Source: DATKMP01 sp963790045 (GTDB taxonomy: Bacteria; Bacteroidota; Ignavibacteria; UBA10030). From it: a stretch of 64,000 bases of DNA. This document shows, one piece after another, positions 56,360 to 64,000 of the stretch. Under the pieces are notes generated by a model. The model worked only from the letters and a program-made list of their open reading frames with translations. It did no database searches and was not told the origin of the DNA. The translations under genes were made by a program, and so were the position numbers. Where the stretch lies: the NCBI GenBank assembly GCA_963790045.1, contig CAWBMS010000009.1:62001-126000 (forward strand), read 5' to 3'. Position 1 is the stretch's first letter. Each line of letters begins with the position of its first letter.

Positions 56360-57690
56360 ACGTAAAGACTTCATCCATAATATCGATGCCTTCTTCTGCA
56401 ACTTCCTTTGTAATAACAAGTGGAGGATTGATGCGGATTTCAGGATTGTACCCCATAATGATCAATCCGCGCTTCAAACATTCCTGAAAAATCATGTTGG
56501 CATATTGTTTATCTAATTTTTCTTTCGAACCGGCTTTCTTCACCAAACTCAAACCGATCATCAAACCTTTTCCGCGCACATCGCCGACGAACGGAAATTT
56601 CTTTTTGAATACTTCAAACCGTTCCAGCATATACGCGCCAACCGTTGCAGAATTTTCTACGAGATTGTCTTCGAGAATTTGTACGCACTGTGGCAAGCGC
56701 TGCCGCAGATGCAAACGGATTGCCGCCGTAGCTGGAAGAACTTCCGCTGGGATTTGCAAATGGCTTGGCATTGATGATTTCGTCGCGGGACATCAAGCCG
56801 GTCATTGGGAACCCGCCGCCGAATCCTTTTCCAATGGTGATGATGTCGGGAACAATATCGAAATGCTGCGTGCCGAACATTTTTCCTGTTCTGCCGAATC
56901 CCGTAATCATCTCATCGCAAATCAACAACGCGCCGATTTCTGTTGCAACCTGCCGGAGATGCTTTAAAAATTCCGGCGGAGGAATGACGTTACCGGCAGT
57001 TCCCTGAATCGGCTCGACAATGATGGCAGCGATATTCCCGGTTGTTTCATTTTTAATTTTTTTCTTTAAAAAATCGACGCATTCAAATTTACATCCAGGA
57101 TACGATGTGTTGAACGGGCAATGACGGCAATCGGCATACGGCGTTTCATACACACCGGCGGGAAGTGGCCCGAGTGAATGTTTGAAATCGCCGCTCAACA
57201 ATCCAAGTACACCCATGGTTTTTCCATGAAAGCCGCCCCAGAATCCGATGAACTCATTTTTCTTTGTGTACGATTTTGCAAGGCGTAATGCTGCTTCAAC
57301 GGCTTCGGCGCCGGCGCTGTAATATTGTGTTCGTCGTAAATCTCCCAGTGCATGTTCTGCAAGAAGCTGCGAAAGTTCTGCACGCACTTTGGAAGTAAAG
57401 CTGCCGACATGAATTTTTGCAACTTGTTCCTGCATCATCTTGGTATATTTGGGATGATGGTAACCCAAGCTTGCAACGCCGACGCCGGCAAAGAAATCGA
57501 TGAAGCGGTTGCCATCGACATCTTCCATCACGCAGCCCTCGCCTTTTTCCATGGTGAGTTGCGATGACGTTGCGATGGTTTGAATACCGGGAGAAATATA
57601 TTTTTGATCAAGATCGAAATATTTTTTTGATTGCGGCCCGGGAATATTTGTAACGATCCGAGCATACTTACGATTTTGTTTTGCTGCCAT
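56334..57690 (-). CDS. Class III aminotransferase (frameshift)
   Basis: A PLP-dependent omega-aminotransferase of about 450 residues (GABA/ornithine aminotransferase fold). Conserved blocks: 'FIDFFAGVGVASLGYHHPKY', 'QYYSAGAEAVEAALRLAKSY', 'FWGGFHGKTMGVLGLLSGDF', 'LLICDEMITGFGRTGKMFGT' and the PLP Lys in ITIGKGFGGGFPMTG. A CxxC-type pair 'CRHCPFNTSYPGC' (about residue 200) is an unusual insert of some family members. The C-terminal part changes frame near 56690 (one extra base), then continues 'LEDNLVENSATVGAYMLERF' to 'EIRINPPLVITKEVAEEGI'. Likely substrate in this operon is a keto intermediate such as an inosose, by inference. It overlaps both neighbouring genes. Confidence 0.85.
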
Positions 57691-58501
57691 GGGTTGTTGC
57701 CTTTCGGTAAAGAAGTTGTGCAATATGCTGGCTTGCCATATCCCGTACGGGAGCAAAGCTGGGCCAGTCATTGATATCGATAATGGTGATCCATCCGTCC
57801 GGTGCGATAATAGCATCTCCGCCGAAGACGAATAATCCCAGCGCTTCGGCAGATGCCTGCGCTAATTCATATAATTGTTTTTGACGGAAAGGTGTATGAT
57901 TAACACCGTTGAGATAATACCAGTAAAAAAAATCCGATTCACGGATTGCATAAAACTTAACGACATCGCCTTCGATATGTTCCTGTACCACCGCCTGTTG
58001 GATGCCGCGTCCCGTAAATTCTTGCAGTGTGGTGGATAATTCGTCGATGGTGTAGGTCAGTGTAACATCTTCCTTGTGTACGGCGTGCACATCGCCGCGC
58101 TTGACCCAGAGTTTCTTCGGTGCAAATTGTTTAGTGATGGTGGAAATCGGTTCGTTGGTCGGAATGATAATACTTTTTGGAAATGGAATACCACATTTTG
58201 TGAGCAAGCGCGTCATATTAAATCGCCAGCAGTTTTCCACACTTTCCGGCGAATTGATAATCACCGAACCATGCTTTGCCACTTTCTTGAGAACAGACGT
58301 TCCTTCCGGGCCCTGCGTCATCGAAAAAATAAATGGCTGCTGAATTTGTCCCGGTGTCATATCGCCTTCATCGTACAACGTTACTTCACACCCCATGCCT
58401 TTTAATGCCTGCGCTGTCAACGTAATGATTTGAAGATCATTACTGATGTGATTCGGCGAATAATCTGTTTTACGTTTAATACCTGCGAATTTTAATGCCA
58501 T
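57668..58501 (-). CDS. ATP-grasp domain protein (RimK/inositol-kinase-like)
   Basis: A 277-residue ATP-grasp protein. 'LWVKRGDVHAVHKEDVTLTY' and 'AVVQEHIEGDVVKFYAIRES' carry the ATP-binding Lys and Glu residues, and 'FGGDAIIAPDGWITIIDIND' followed by WPSFAPVR provides the metal-binding D/D/N triad. The tail 'IDINDWPSF' resembles both RimK-type ligases and the inositol 1,3,4-trisphosphate 5/6-kinase family. In an operon with inositol-3-phosphate synthase either an amide/peptide ligase or a polyol kinase could be meant; sequence alone does not decide. Its stop (57668) lies inside the aminotransferase gene, whose ATG is at 57690, giving a 23-nt overlap. Confidence 0.78.
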   Translation of the reverse strand: MALKFAGIKRKTDYSPNHISNDLQIITLTAQALKGMGCEVTLYDEGDMTPGQIQQPFIFSMTQGPEGTSVLKKVAKHGSVIINSPESVENCWRFNMTRLLTKCGIPFPKSIIIPTNEPISTITKQFAPKKLWVKRGDVHAVHKEDVTLTYTIDELSTTLQEFTGRGIQQAVVQEHIEGDVVKFYAIRESDFFYWYYLNGVNHTPFRQKQLYELAQASAEALGLFVFGGDAIIAPDGWITIIDINDWPSFAPVRDMASQHIAQLLYRKATTHGSKTKS

Positions 58502-58524
58502 AGAATTAATCGAAAGTTGATTTT

Positions 58525-59487
58525 TTAAAAGAGAGACAGATGAACATATTTTTTCGGGTTTTCTTTGATGTCGGAAATTAAAGCGTTGATGTTGACAACG
58601 AGCGCGTTGAGCTGTTGAATGGTGGCGTTGCTGTTCAGAATCGGTCCAACCGACGAAGAATCGGAGTCCATTTTTGTCAGCAGTACATCGATACGATGCG
58701 AGATGGATTGCAGAGAAACATACAACGAATCATTCATCAATAATTTTCCCGCCGTGCCTTTGCCTGTATGAAGGGAATCGGTGATAGAAGATAAATTTGT
58801 AACGGTACGATTGAGTTTAGCGTACAAGGCGTCGTCTTGCATTAACTTGCCGAGCGTGCCCTTTTTCTCTGAAAGAGAAGCGGCAATCGTATTTAATTTT
58901 TGCACGATACCGGAAAGTTCCTTGGCGAACTGATCGTCGCACAAAATTTTTCCAGCTGCACCGTGTCCGTGTTTAATTGTATCGGTAATCGCATGAACAT
59001 TTTTTGCACTTGCGGAAATATCGGAAATCATGTCGGTCATCTGATCCATCACATCGCTCAATTCCTTGCTGCTTTTGACAGAAATGAAACTGCCGTCTGT
59101 TAAGGGCGTCTCCGATGCGGTGCCGATGCTGATATTGACATATTTGTCGCCCAGCATACCAATGGTTTTGATGGCGGCGAAGGAGCCTGTTGTGATTTGC
59201 GATTGATATTCTTTGCGGAGTTTCATCGTGATCGTGATGCCAGTCTGCCCGTTTTGTTGTCCAAAATCCATCGATGTAATAGAACCGATTTTCAATCCGC
59301 CGAGAGAAACCATCGAACCATTTGCCAATCCTTCGATGTTGGGCAAGAACATTTTGATCGAATAAGTCGGTGCGAACGTATTGGATTCCGAGCCGACAAC
59401 AAACATCAAAACAATAAAAATGGCGATGCCGATAAAAACCGTCAATCCGATTTTCAACTTTTTGAGTGATTGAAATGTTTCTTTCAT
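58525..59487 (-). CDS. mlaD: MCE family lipid transporter substrate-binding protein (MlaD-like)
   Basis: A 320-residue periplasmic protein anchored by one helix ('KIGLTVFIGIAIFIVLMFVV'). A single MCE domain (about residues 40-125, 'YSIKMFLPNIEGLANGSMV', 'GLKIGSITSMDF') is followed by repeated helical segments 'GHGAAGKILCDDQF', 'EKKGTLGKLMQDDALY' and 'TGKGTAGKLLMNDSLY'. Such repeats are typical of MlaD proteins in this phylum and likely form a bridging tunnel. ATG 59487 is chosen; the open frame to 59613 lies inside mlaF. The MCE ring passes lipids between inner and outer membranes. Confidence 0.9.
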   Translation of the reverse strand: MKETFQSLKKLKIGLTVFIGIAIFIVLMFVVGSESNTFAPTYSIKMFLPNIEGLANGSMVSLGGLKIGSITSMDFGQQNGQTGITITMKLRKEYQSQITTGSFAAIKTIGMLGDKYVNISIGTASETPLTDGSFISVKSSKELSDVMDQMTDMISDISASAKNVHAITDTIKHGHGAAGKILCDDQFAKELSGIVQKLNTIAASLSEKKGTLGKLMQDDALYAKLNRTVTNLSSITDSLHTGKGTAGKLLMNDSLYVSLQSISHRIDVLLTKMDSDSSSVGPILNSNATIQQLNALVVNINALISDIKENPKKYVHLSLF

Positions 59488-59500
59488 AACGTGCTCGCGC

Positions 59501-60253
59501 TCAATGAGTGGTGAAGGGCTTGTGTTCGTGAAGGTCTTCCAGAAATTCCACAACAAATGGATCGGTGGAAGCAAGAATATTGCTCGCCGTTCCTGCCGCG
59601 GTGATGGCGCCATTGATGATGATGGAAAAATTATTGCCGACAGAAAAAGCGTTCTTCAAATGATGCGTAACAATGATCGATGTCGTGCCGCGTTTTTGCA
59701 AGCGGAGAATAAGATCCACTACGGTGTTACCGTTGATCGGATCGAGTCCGGTCGTCGGTTCATCATACAAAATAATATCGGGATGGAAGGCGATGGCACG
59801 CGCAATCGCAACACGTTTTTTCATGCCGCCGCTGAGTTCTTCGGGATGCATACGTTCAGTTCCTTCCAGATTGACAAAGGCGAGCGATTCTTGAATGCGT
59901 TCCCGAATTTCCTGACGATTCAGCATGCGATGTTCTCGCAAAAAGAATGCAATATTTTCCGCAACCGTCATAGAATCAAATAACGCATTGCTTTGAAACA
60001 CCATCGCCATTTTGCGCCGGAACGGAAGAAGTGCTTCTTCCGTAAACGCCGTGGTGTCGGTGCCGTTAATAAAAACATTGCCGGATGTTGGCCGCCATAA
60101 TCCCAGAATAATTTTCAACACTGAACTTTTTCCCGCGCCGCTGGGACCGAGAATGACCGACGTTGTTCCTTGTTCGACAGACAAATTGATGTTCGTCAAA
60201 ATTGTGTGATCGCTGAAAGAAAGAGAAACATGTTGAAGATCGATGGCGTTCAT
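59501..60253 (-). CDS. mlaF: MlaF-like ABC transporter ATP-binding protein
   Basis: A 250-residue ABC ATPase: Walker A LGPSGAGKSSVLK, Q-loop MVFQSNALFDSMTV, signature LSGGMKKRVAIARAI (the GMKKR form is typical of MlaF), Walker B ILYDEPTTGLDPI and H-loop VTHHLKN. It energises lipid transport through MlaE. The ATG directly follows the mlaE stop with no gap, and mlaD starts 13 bp after its stop, so mlaEFD is a tight cassette. No MlaB STAS-domain or MlaC gene is seen in the operon. Confidence 0.92.
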   Translation of the reverse strand: MNAIDLQHVSLSFSDHTILTNINLSVEQGTTSVILGPSGAGKSSVLKIILGLWRPTSGNVFINGTDTTAFTEEALLPFRRKMAMVFQSNALFDSMTVAENIAFFLREHRMLNRQEIRERIQESLAFVNLEGTERMHPEELSGGMKKRVAIARAIAFHPDIILYDEPTTGLDPINGNTVVDLILRLQKRGTTSIIVTHHLKNAFSVGNNFSIIINGAITAAGTASNILASTDPFVVEFLEDLHEHKPFTTH

Positions 60254-61010
60254 TTACATAATTTCCCAGACGACTTTGGTGAAAATAAAATCTAACAACA
60301 GAACGACTAACGATGAGGAAACAACTGCATCGATGGTCGAACGCCCTAAACCGGTCGTTCCGCCGGATGTCTTCAAACCGTAAAAGCAACTGATAGTGGC
60401 GATAAAAAATCCGAAAAGAACAGGTTTCACACATCCCACAAAAAGATCTTTCATCTGCAAACCATCGATGGCAGTTTTCCAGAAGAAGGATGGATCGATA
60501 TTCGAGCGATGATTGCGCAACAATCAGCCCGCCGCATAAACCGGTGGCATCGGCAATGAGAACGAGCGGTAAAAACATAATCAAGCATGCAACGGTACGC
60601 GGAAGCACAAGCGTGTGCACAGGATTGGAACCGAAGGCGCGCAATGCATCGATTTGTTCACTGAGTTTCATCGAGCCGAGTTCGGACGCATTTTTTGCAC
60701 CGACGCGCGCGGCAAGCAGCAAGCCGCTGACAACAGGACCTAATTCCCGAATCATGCCCAGCGCCACGGTTCTACCCACTAAAGTTTTTGCGCCGAATGT
60801 TTCAAACCGGTGGCCGACTTCCAGCGAGAGAATAATTCCCATAAACAATCCGCCGATTGCCACTAACGGAAACGATTGCGCGCCGATCAAATACATTTCT
60901 TCGATGCTTTCGCGAAGGTATCGATGAACCACACTGAAACTGCGAAAGACATCGCGAACGAGCAGTGTGAAGTCTTCTAAAAGTTGTATAAAGCGGATAA
61001 ATCTTTTCAT
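60254..61010 (-). CDS. mlaE: MlaE-like ABC transporter permease (frameshift)
   Basis: An inner-membrane permease of about 251 residues. The MlaE hallmark around 'MIRELGPVVSGLLLAARVGA' and 'ELGSMKLSEQIDALRAFGSN' is intact; about five membrane helices are expected. The first two thirds (to 'GGLIVAQSS') are in one frame and the rest ('NIDPSFFWKTAIDGLQMKDL' through 'LLLDFIFTKVVWEIM') in another. One extra base in about 60498-60512 joins them. It couples to MlaF and MlaD in MCE lipid trafficking. Its ATG overlaps the nucleotidyltransferase stop by 4 nt. Confidence 0.87.
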
Positions 61011-61714
61011 GGACGCTCGTTATGCGAAGTGAGAAATTTTTCTGCAATCGCAATATCTTTTGTATGATCGACATCGATGATTTTAGAAAATGCGTATGCA
61101 TGCAACGTGTAGCGGTGCAGCAATAATAAGCGTAAAAAATTTCGCAAGCGTGTTGTATTGGTAGCCAGTGCGTCGGGAATAAGATCGAAGATACGCGGAG
61201 AAAAATAATAGATGCCGCCGGTTGCCCATCGATACCCTTCTTTTGAATCGCTGAAAGTTGTGATGCGTTGCTGCTTGTTTAACTTGACGCATAATGGTTT
61301 TTCGTCATCGATAAAATCCGTAATAGCAAGAACACCATCGGTCTGTTGCTGCTGAGAAAAGGCGAGATAATTTTTAAATTCTGGTTCTAAAAAAACTGTA
61401 TCAACGGTAGTGAGGTAAAACGGCGCATGGTTGAGATACGGTGCAAGCGCAAATAAACTATGCATGGAACTTGGCGTTGAACGAATGAGGAGATTAAAAG
61501 GAATAGACAGCGATAAATTTTCACAATACCGTCGGACGTCTGTCATCTCTTCGTTGATGATGATGGATAAACTTTCGGCATGTGATCGAACGGCCAATCG
61601 AATCAATCGGTCGATCAACGGAACCCCGCAAACAGGAATAAGCGGCTTCGCCGTAGCGACACCTTCTGTCTGGAGCCGGGAACCTTCGCCGGCAGCTATG
61701 ATAGCAGCATTCAT
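61007..61714 (-). CDS. Nucleotidyltransferase, MobA/sugar-1-phosphate type
   Basis: A 235-residue NTP transferase with the N-terminal signature AAIIAAGEGSRL, the Lys in ATAKPLIPV, a substrate-binding region 'GVPLIDRLIRLAV' and the metal-binding Asp in LTTVDTVFL. It resembles sugar-nucleotide or CTP:inositol-1-phosphate cytidylyltransferase domains. As first gene of an operon ending in inositol-3-phosphate synthase, activation of an inositol phosphate to a CDP-linked donor is a reasonable guess. ATG 61714 is preferred to the long frame from 61771, which adds an improbable N terminus. The 188-bp gap upstream to 61903 should hold the operon promoter. Confidence 0.82.
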   Translation of the reverse strand: MNAAIIAAGEGSRLQTEGVATAKPLIPVCGVPLIDRLIRLAVRSHAESLSIIINEEMTDVRRYCENLSLSIPFNLLIRSTPSSMHSLFALAPYLNHAPFYLTTVDTVFLEPEFKNYLAFSQQQQTDGVLAITDFIDDEKPLCVKLNKQQRITTFSDSKEGYRWATGGIYYFSPRIFDLIPDALATNTTRLRNFLRLLLLHRYTLHAYAFSKIIDVDHTKDIAIAEKFLTSHNERP

Positions 61715-61902
61715 TTTGTACAATACCTCTTGACAACCACGCCCAAAATACAGAATAAGCGTTGCAAGCAAAATGAAAATCTGCCGAGAAGGAAAATCTA
61801 AAGACTGAAACGGGTAAATTGAGGAATGAATTGTCTGTGGAAAAAACGGAAAAAGGTATCGAGACAGAAGGTACCATTAACGAAAGATGAAACGGCCAAG
61901 CG

Positions 61903-62593
61903 TTAAAGTTCGAACACGAATCCTTCGTTTTTCAATTTGTTGTAAATATTTTTGTCGAACTTATACAATGTTGCTGCACGCCGTCTGCTGCTACGGTCGG
62001 TTTCCTTTAATTTTTTCAACAGCCCCATCTTCAAAATTTTCTTTCGAAAATTTCTCTTATCTAACTTTTTACCGAGAATAGTTTCGTACAGCTTTTGTAG
62101 ATGCGGCAATGTAAATTTCGGAGGCAGCAATTCAAATCCGATGGGGCGGTGGCGAACGCGCGTTCGTAATTTTTGAAGTGCTGTATCGATGATCTCCTGA
62201 TGGTCGAACGGCAGCGTTGGTAATTCATGAATCTTAAACCATTTTGCCGCACTGGTATCGACGCCGGGTTTTAACGCATAATGTTCCGGGCTGACAAGAG
62301 CAAAATGAGCAATGGTGAAGACGCGCCAGTACCGGTTACCGATTGACAGTATCGAACACGCCGACTTCTTCGAGGTAAATATTGTCTAAACCCGTTGTCG
62401 CATCGAGAATTCGATAAATGGCATGCTCGACGCGTTCTTTTTTTTTGATGAAGCCGCCGGGCAACGCCCATCTGCCGCGGTACGGTTTAATGTCACGTTT
62501 GATCAGCAATACTTCTAGCGTCGAATGTTCGAATCCGAAGATCACGCAGTCGATTGATAAATTGCGTACAATATCTTTTAAAATATGTGACAT
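61903..62593 (-). CDS. Nudix-type transcriptional regulator (NrtR/AraR-like; frameshift)
   Basis: A protein of about 230 residues: an N-terminal Nudix domain (from 'IDCVIFGFEHSTLEVLLIKR', 'GRWALPGGFIKKKE') and a C-terminal winged helix ('LPHLQKLYETILGKKLDKRN', 'RKKILKMGLLKKL'). This is the architecture of NrtR and of sugar-responsive Nudix repressors such as Bacteroides AraR. The Nudix box is degenerate: the catalytic REUXEE is replaced by RILDAT, so it probably binds a ligand without hydrolysing it. The frame changes near 62335-62345, after 'GVFDTVNR'; the second frame continues 'RYWRVFTIAHFALVSPEHYA'. The gene is divergent from the xylulokinase gene, suggesting control of pentose use. Confidence 0.8.
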
Positions 62594-62733
62594 AACATCT
62601 CTCAGTGAAAATAAATTCTCATGTGTAGTGTAAGAAAAATTTTGGAAAGAGACTATCGTTAATTCGCAAAATATTCCGATAGCCGTTGTGTTAATCAAAT
62701 GACACACGCACGGCTTGCATCTTATAGTATTAA

Positions 62734-62750
62734 AGTGTAATATAGACACT
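62734..62750. promoter_or_regulatory. Inverted repeat in the regulator-xylB divergent promoter
   Basis: AGTGT and ACACT arms around AATATAG, in the 222-bp gap between the Nudix-type regulator and xylB. A related GTGTAGTGTAAG lies at 62623-62634. A regulator-binding site is inferred from position and symmetry; there is no direct evidence. Confidence 0.4.
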
Positions 62751-62815
62751 AACCAGGACAAAGATGCTGGCCGTACGGTTGTTCGATGATGATTGTATAA
62801 TGGAGAAGAAAAAGC

Positions 62816-64000
62816 ATGTTCGCATTAGGATATGATGTCGGAAGTTCGTCCGTGAAATGTTCGATAATTGAAATCGAGAGTGGTGCCACGATTGCACAGG
62901 GATTTTATCCTTCCGAAGAAATGAAAATTAATTCGCCGCAGCCCGGCTTTGCGGAACAAGACCCGGAAGTGTGGTGGCAGTATGCAAAATTGTTAACACG
63001 CCAATTAATTTCAAGCAACAAGATTGATGCAAAGTCCATTCGTTCGATTGGTATCTCGTATCAAATGCACGGATTAGTTTTGGTCGATGCACAACAGCGA
63101 GTGCTTCGGCCCGCCATTATCTGGTGCGACAGCCGTGCTGTTGAAATAGGCGATCAAGCGTTCGAATCTCTCGGCTCAGAATATTGTCTGCCGCATCTGT
63201 TAAACTCACCAGGAAATTTTACTGCATCCAAATTGCGATGGGTGCAACAGCACGAGCCGGATCTGTTTAAGAAAATCTATAAAGCGATGCTGCCGGGCGA
63301 TTTTATAGCGATGAAGCTGACCGGCGAGATTACTTCCACAAATCTCGGGATTATCGGAAGGAATTTTTTGGGATTATCAAGACAACGGACTTTCAAAAGC
63401 ACTTTTAAATCATTACGGCATCGATGAAGCATTGCTTCCTCCTGTACGTCCCACATTTTCCAATCAAGGAACGATTAGCGCATCTGCGGCCAATGAACTT
63501 GGACTGAGCAAAGATGTGGTCATTTCATATCGAGCTGGCGACCAGCCCAACAATGCATTTTCGTTAAACGTTTTGCAGCCGGGTGAAATTGCGGCAACCG
63601 CAGGCACCTCCGGTGTCGTGTACGGTATCATCGACCAGTATCAATATGATCCACTTTCGCGCGTCAATCAATTCGCGCATGTCAATTATACGGTTGAACA
63701 GCCGCGGCTTGGCGTGTTGTTGTGCATCAATGGAACAGGCATTCAAAATTCGTGGTTACGAAAGAATGTTGCATCGAATTTATCTTACAATGAAATCAAT
63801 CAAATCGCTGGAACGGTTCCTGTTGGATCGGATGGCGTTGTGGTGCTGCCGTTCGGTAATGGCGCTGAACGCGTGTTGAAAAATAAAAACATCGGCAGCC
63901 ATATCGATGGTCTGGATTTCAATCGTCACACGAAAGCTCATGTGCTGCGAGCAGCGCAGGAGGGAATTGCGTTTGCCTTTAAGTACGGCATCGATATTAT
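62816..64000 (+). CDS. xylB: Xylulokinase (FGGY family), 3' end outside window, frameshift
   Basis: The first about 395 codons of a FGGY carbohydrate kinase. The N-terminal phosphate loop is LGYDVGSSSVKCSII, and xylulokinase-type residues are in QPGFAEQDPEVWWQ, SYQMHGLVLVD and IIWCDSRA. After 'TSTNLGI' near 63353 the frame shifts by one extra base; the second frame continues 'SEGIFWDYQDNGLSKALLNH' and 'AGDQPNNAFSLNVLQPGEIA', 'GTSGVVYGIIDQ', with no further interruption to the window edge. It phosphorylates D-xylulose to xylulose 5-phosphate for the pentose phosphate pathway. GGAG lies before ATG 62816. It is divergent from a Nudix-type regulator. Confidence 0.88.

Overview
The window looks like a chromosomal segment of a bacterium from the Bacteroidota/Chlorobiota (FCB) group, most likely Ignavibacteria-like. 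The main reason is a set of secreted proteins ending in the type IX secretion (T9SS) sorting domain with the 'NYPNPFNP' and 'LGREVATLVN' signatures that are very common in that lineage. A family of 'TDCKHNP' lipoproteins and an NrfHA nitrite reductase are also present. This placement rests on protein families only; no rRNA, tRNA, CRISPR array or transposase was seen.

Layout. 0-5 kb: a squalene/phytoene synthase-family enzyme, an alpha/beta hydrolase, an ORF6N protein and a membrane M28 peptidase. 5-15 kb: mostly housekeeping genes (RlmD-like rRNA methyltransferase, phosphohexomutase, enolase, MerR regulator, TrpB, EttA, Sel1-repeat protein, EamA transporter). 15.7-19.2 kb: a MacA/MacB-type efflux operon. 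19.3-20.2 kb: cupin and DinB proteins. 20.6-29.1 kb: five consecutive T9SS cargo proteins, two of them GLUG-repeat adhesin-like. 29.1-31.1 kb: nrfHA. 31.1-35.2 kb: a hairpin repeat array, an unknown protein, an AT-rich GH35-like lipoprotein gene and a membrane protein. 35.2-37.1 kb: PepF. 37.5-42.9 kb: a tandem family of beta-propeller-like lipoproteins with a truncated copy, a chimeric copy and a 579-bp direct repeat. 43-46.7 kb: a sixth T9SS protein, over 1200 residues. 47-51 kb: a 5'-nucleotidase, a P-loop protein and a LytS/LytTR pair. 51.3-61.7 kb: an 11-gene minus-strand operon. 61.9-64 kb: a Nudix-type regulator divergent from a xylulokinase gene that runs off the window.

The most interesting locus is the 11-gene operon. 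In transcription order it encodes a nucleotidyltransferase, MlaE-, MlaF- and MlaD-like MCE transport proteins, an ATP-grasp enzyme, a class III aminotransferase, a CDP-alcohol phosphatidyltransferase, a Gfo/Idh oxidoreductase, a flippase-like membrane protein, a HAD phosphatase and inositol-3-phosphate synthase. Start/stop overlaps link most genes and a strong terminator closes the unit. I infer a pathway that makes an inositol-type (possibly amino-modified) phospholipid head group, attaches it and traffics the lipid through the envelope.

Caution: about 20 single-base frame breaks occur, mostly one extra base in a short homopolymer, and they are densest after 50 kb. Protein conservation continues cleanly across the breaks, so most are probably sequencing or assembly indels. 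Broken genes are listed at full inferred extent with the break positions given.
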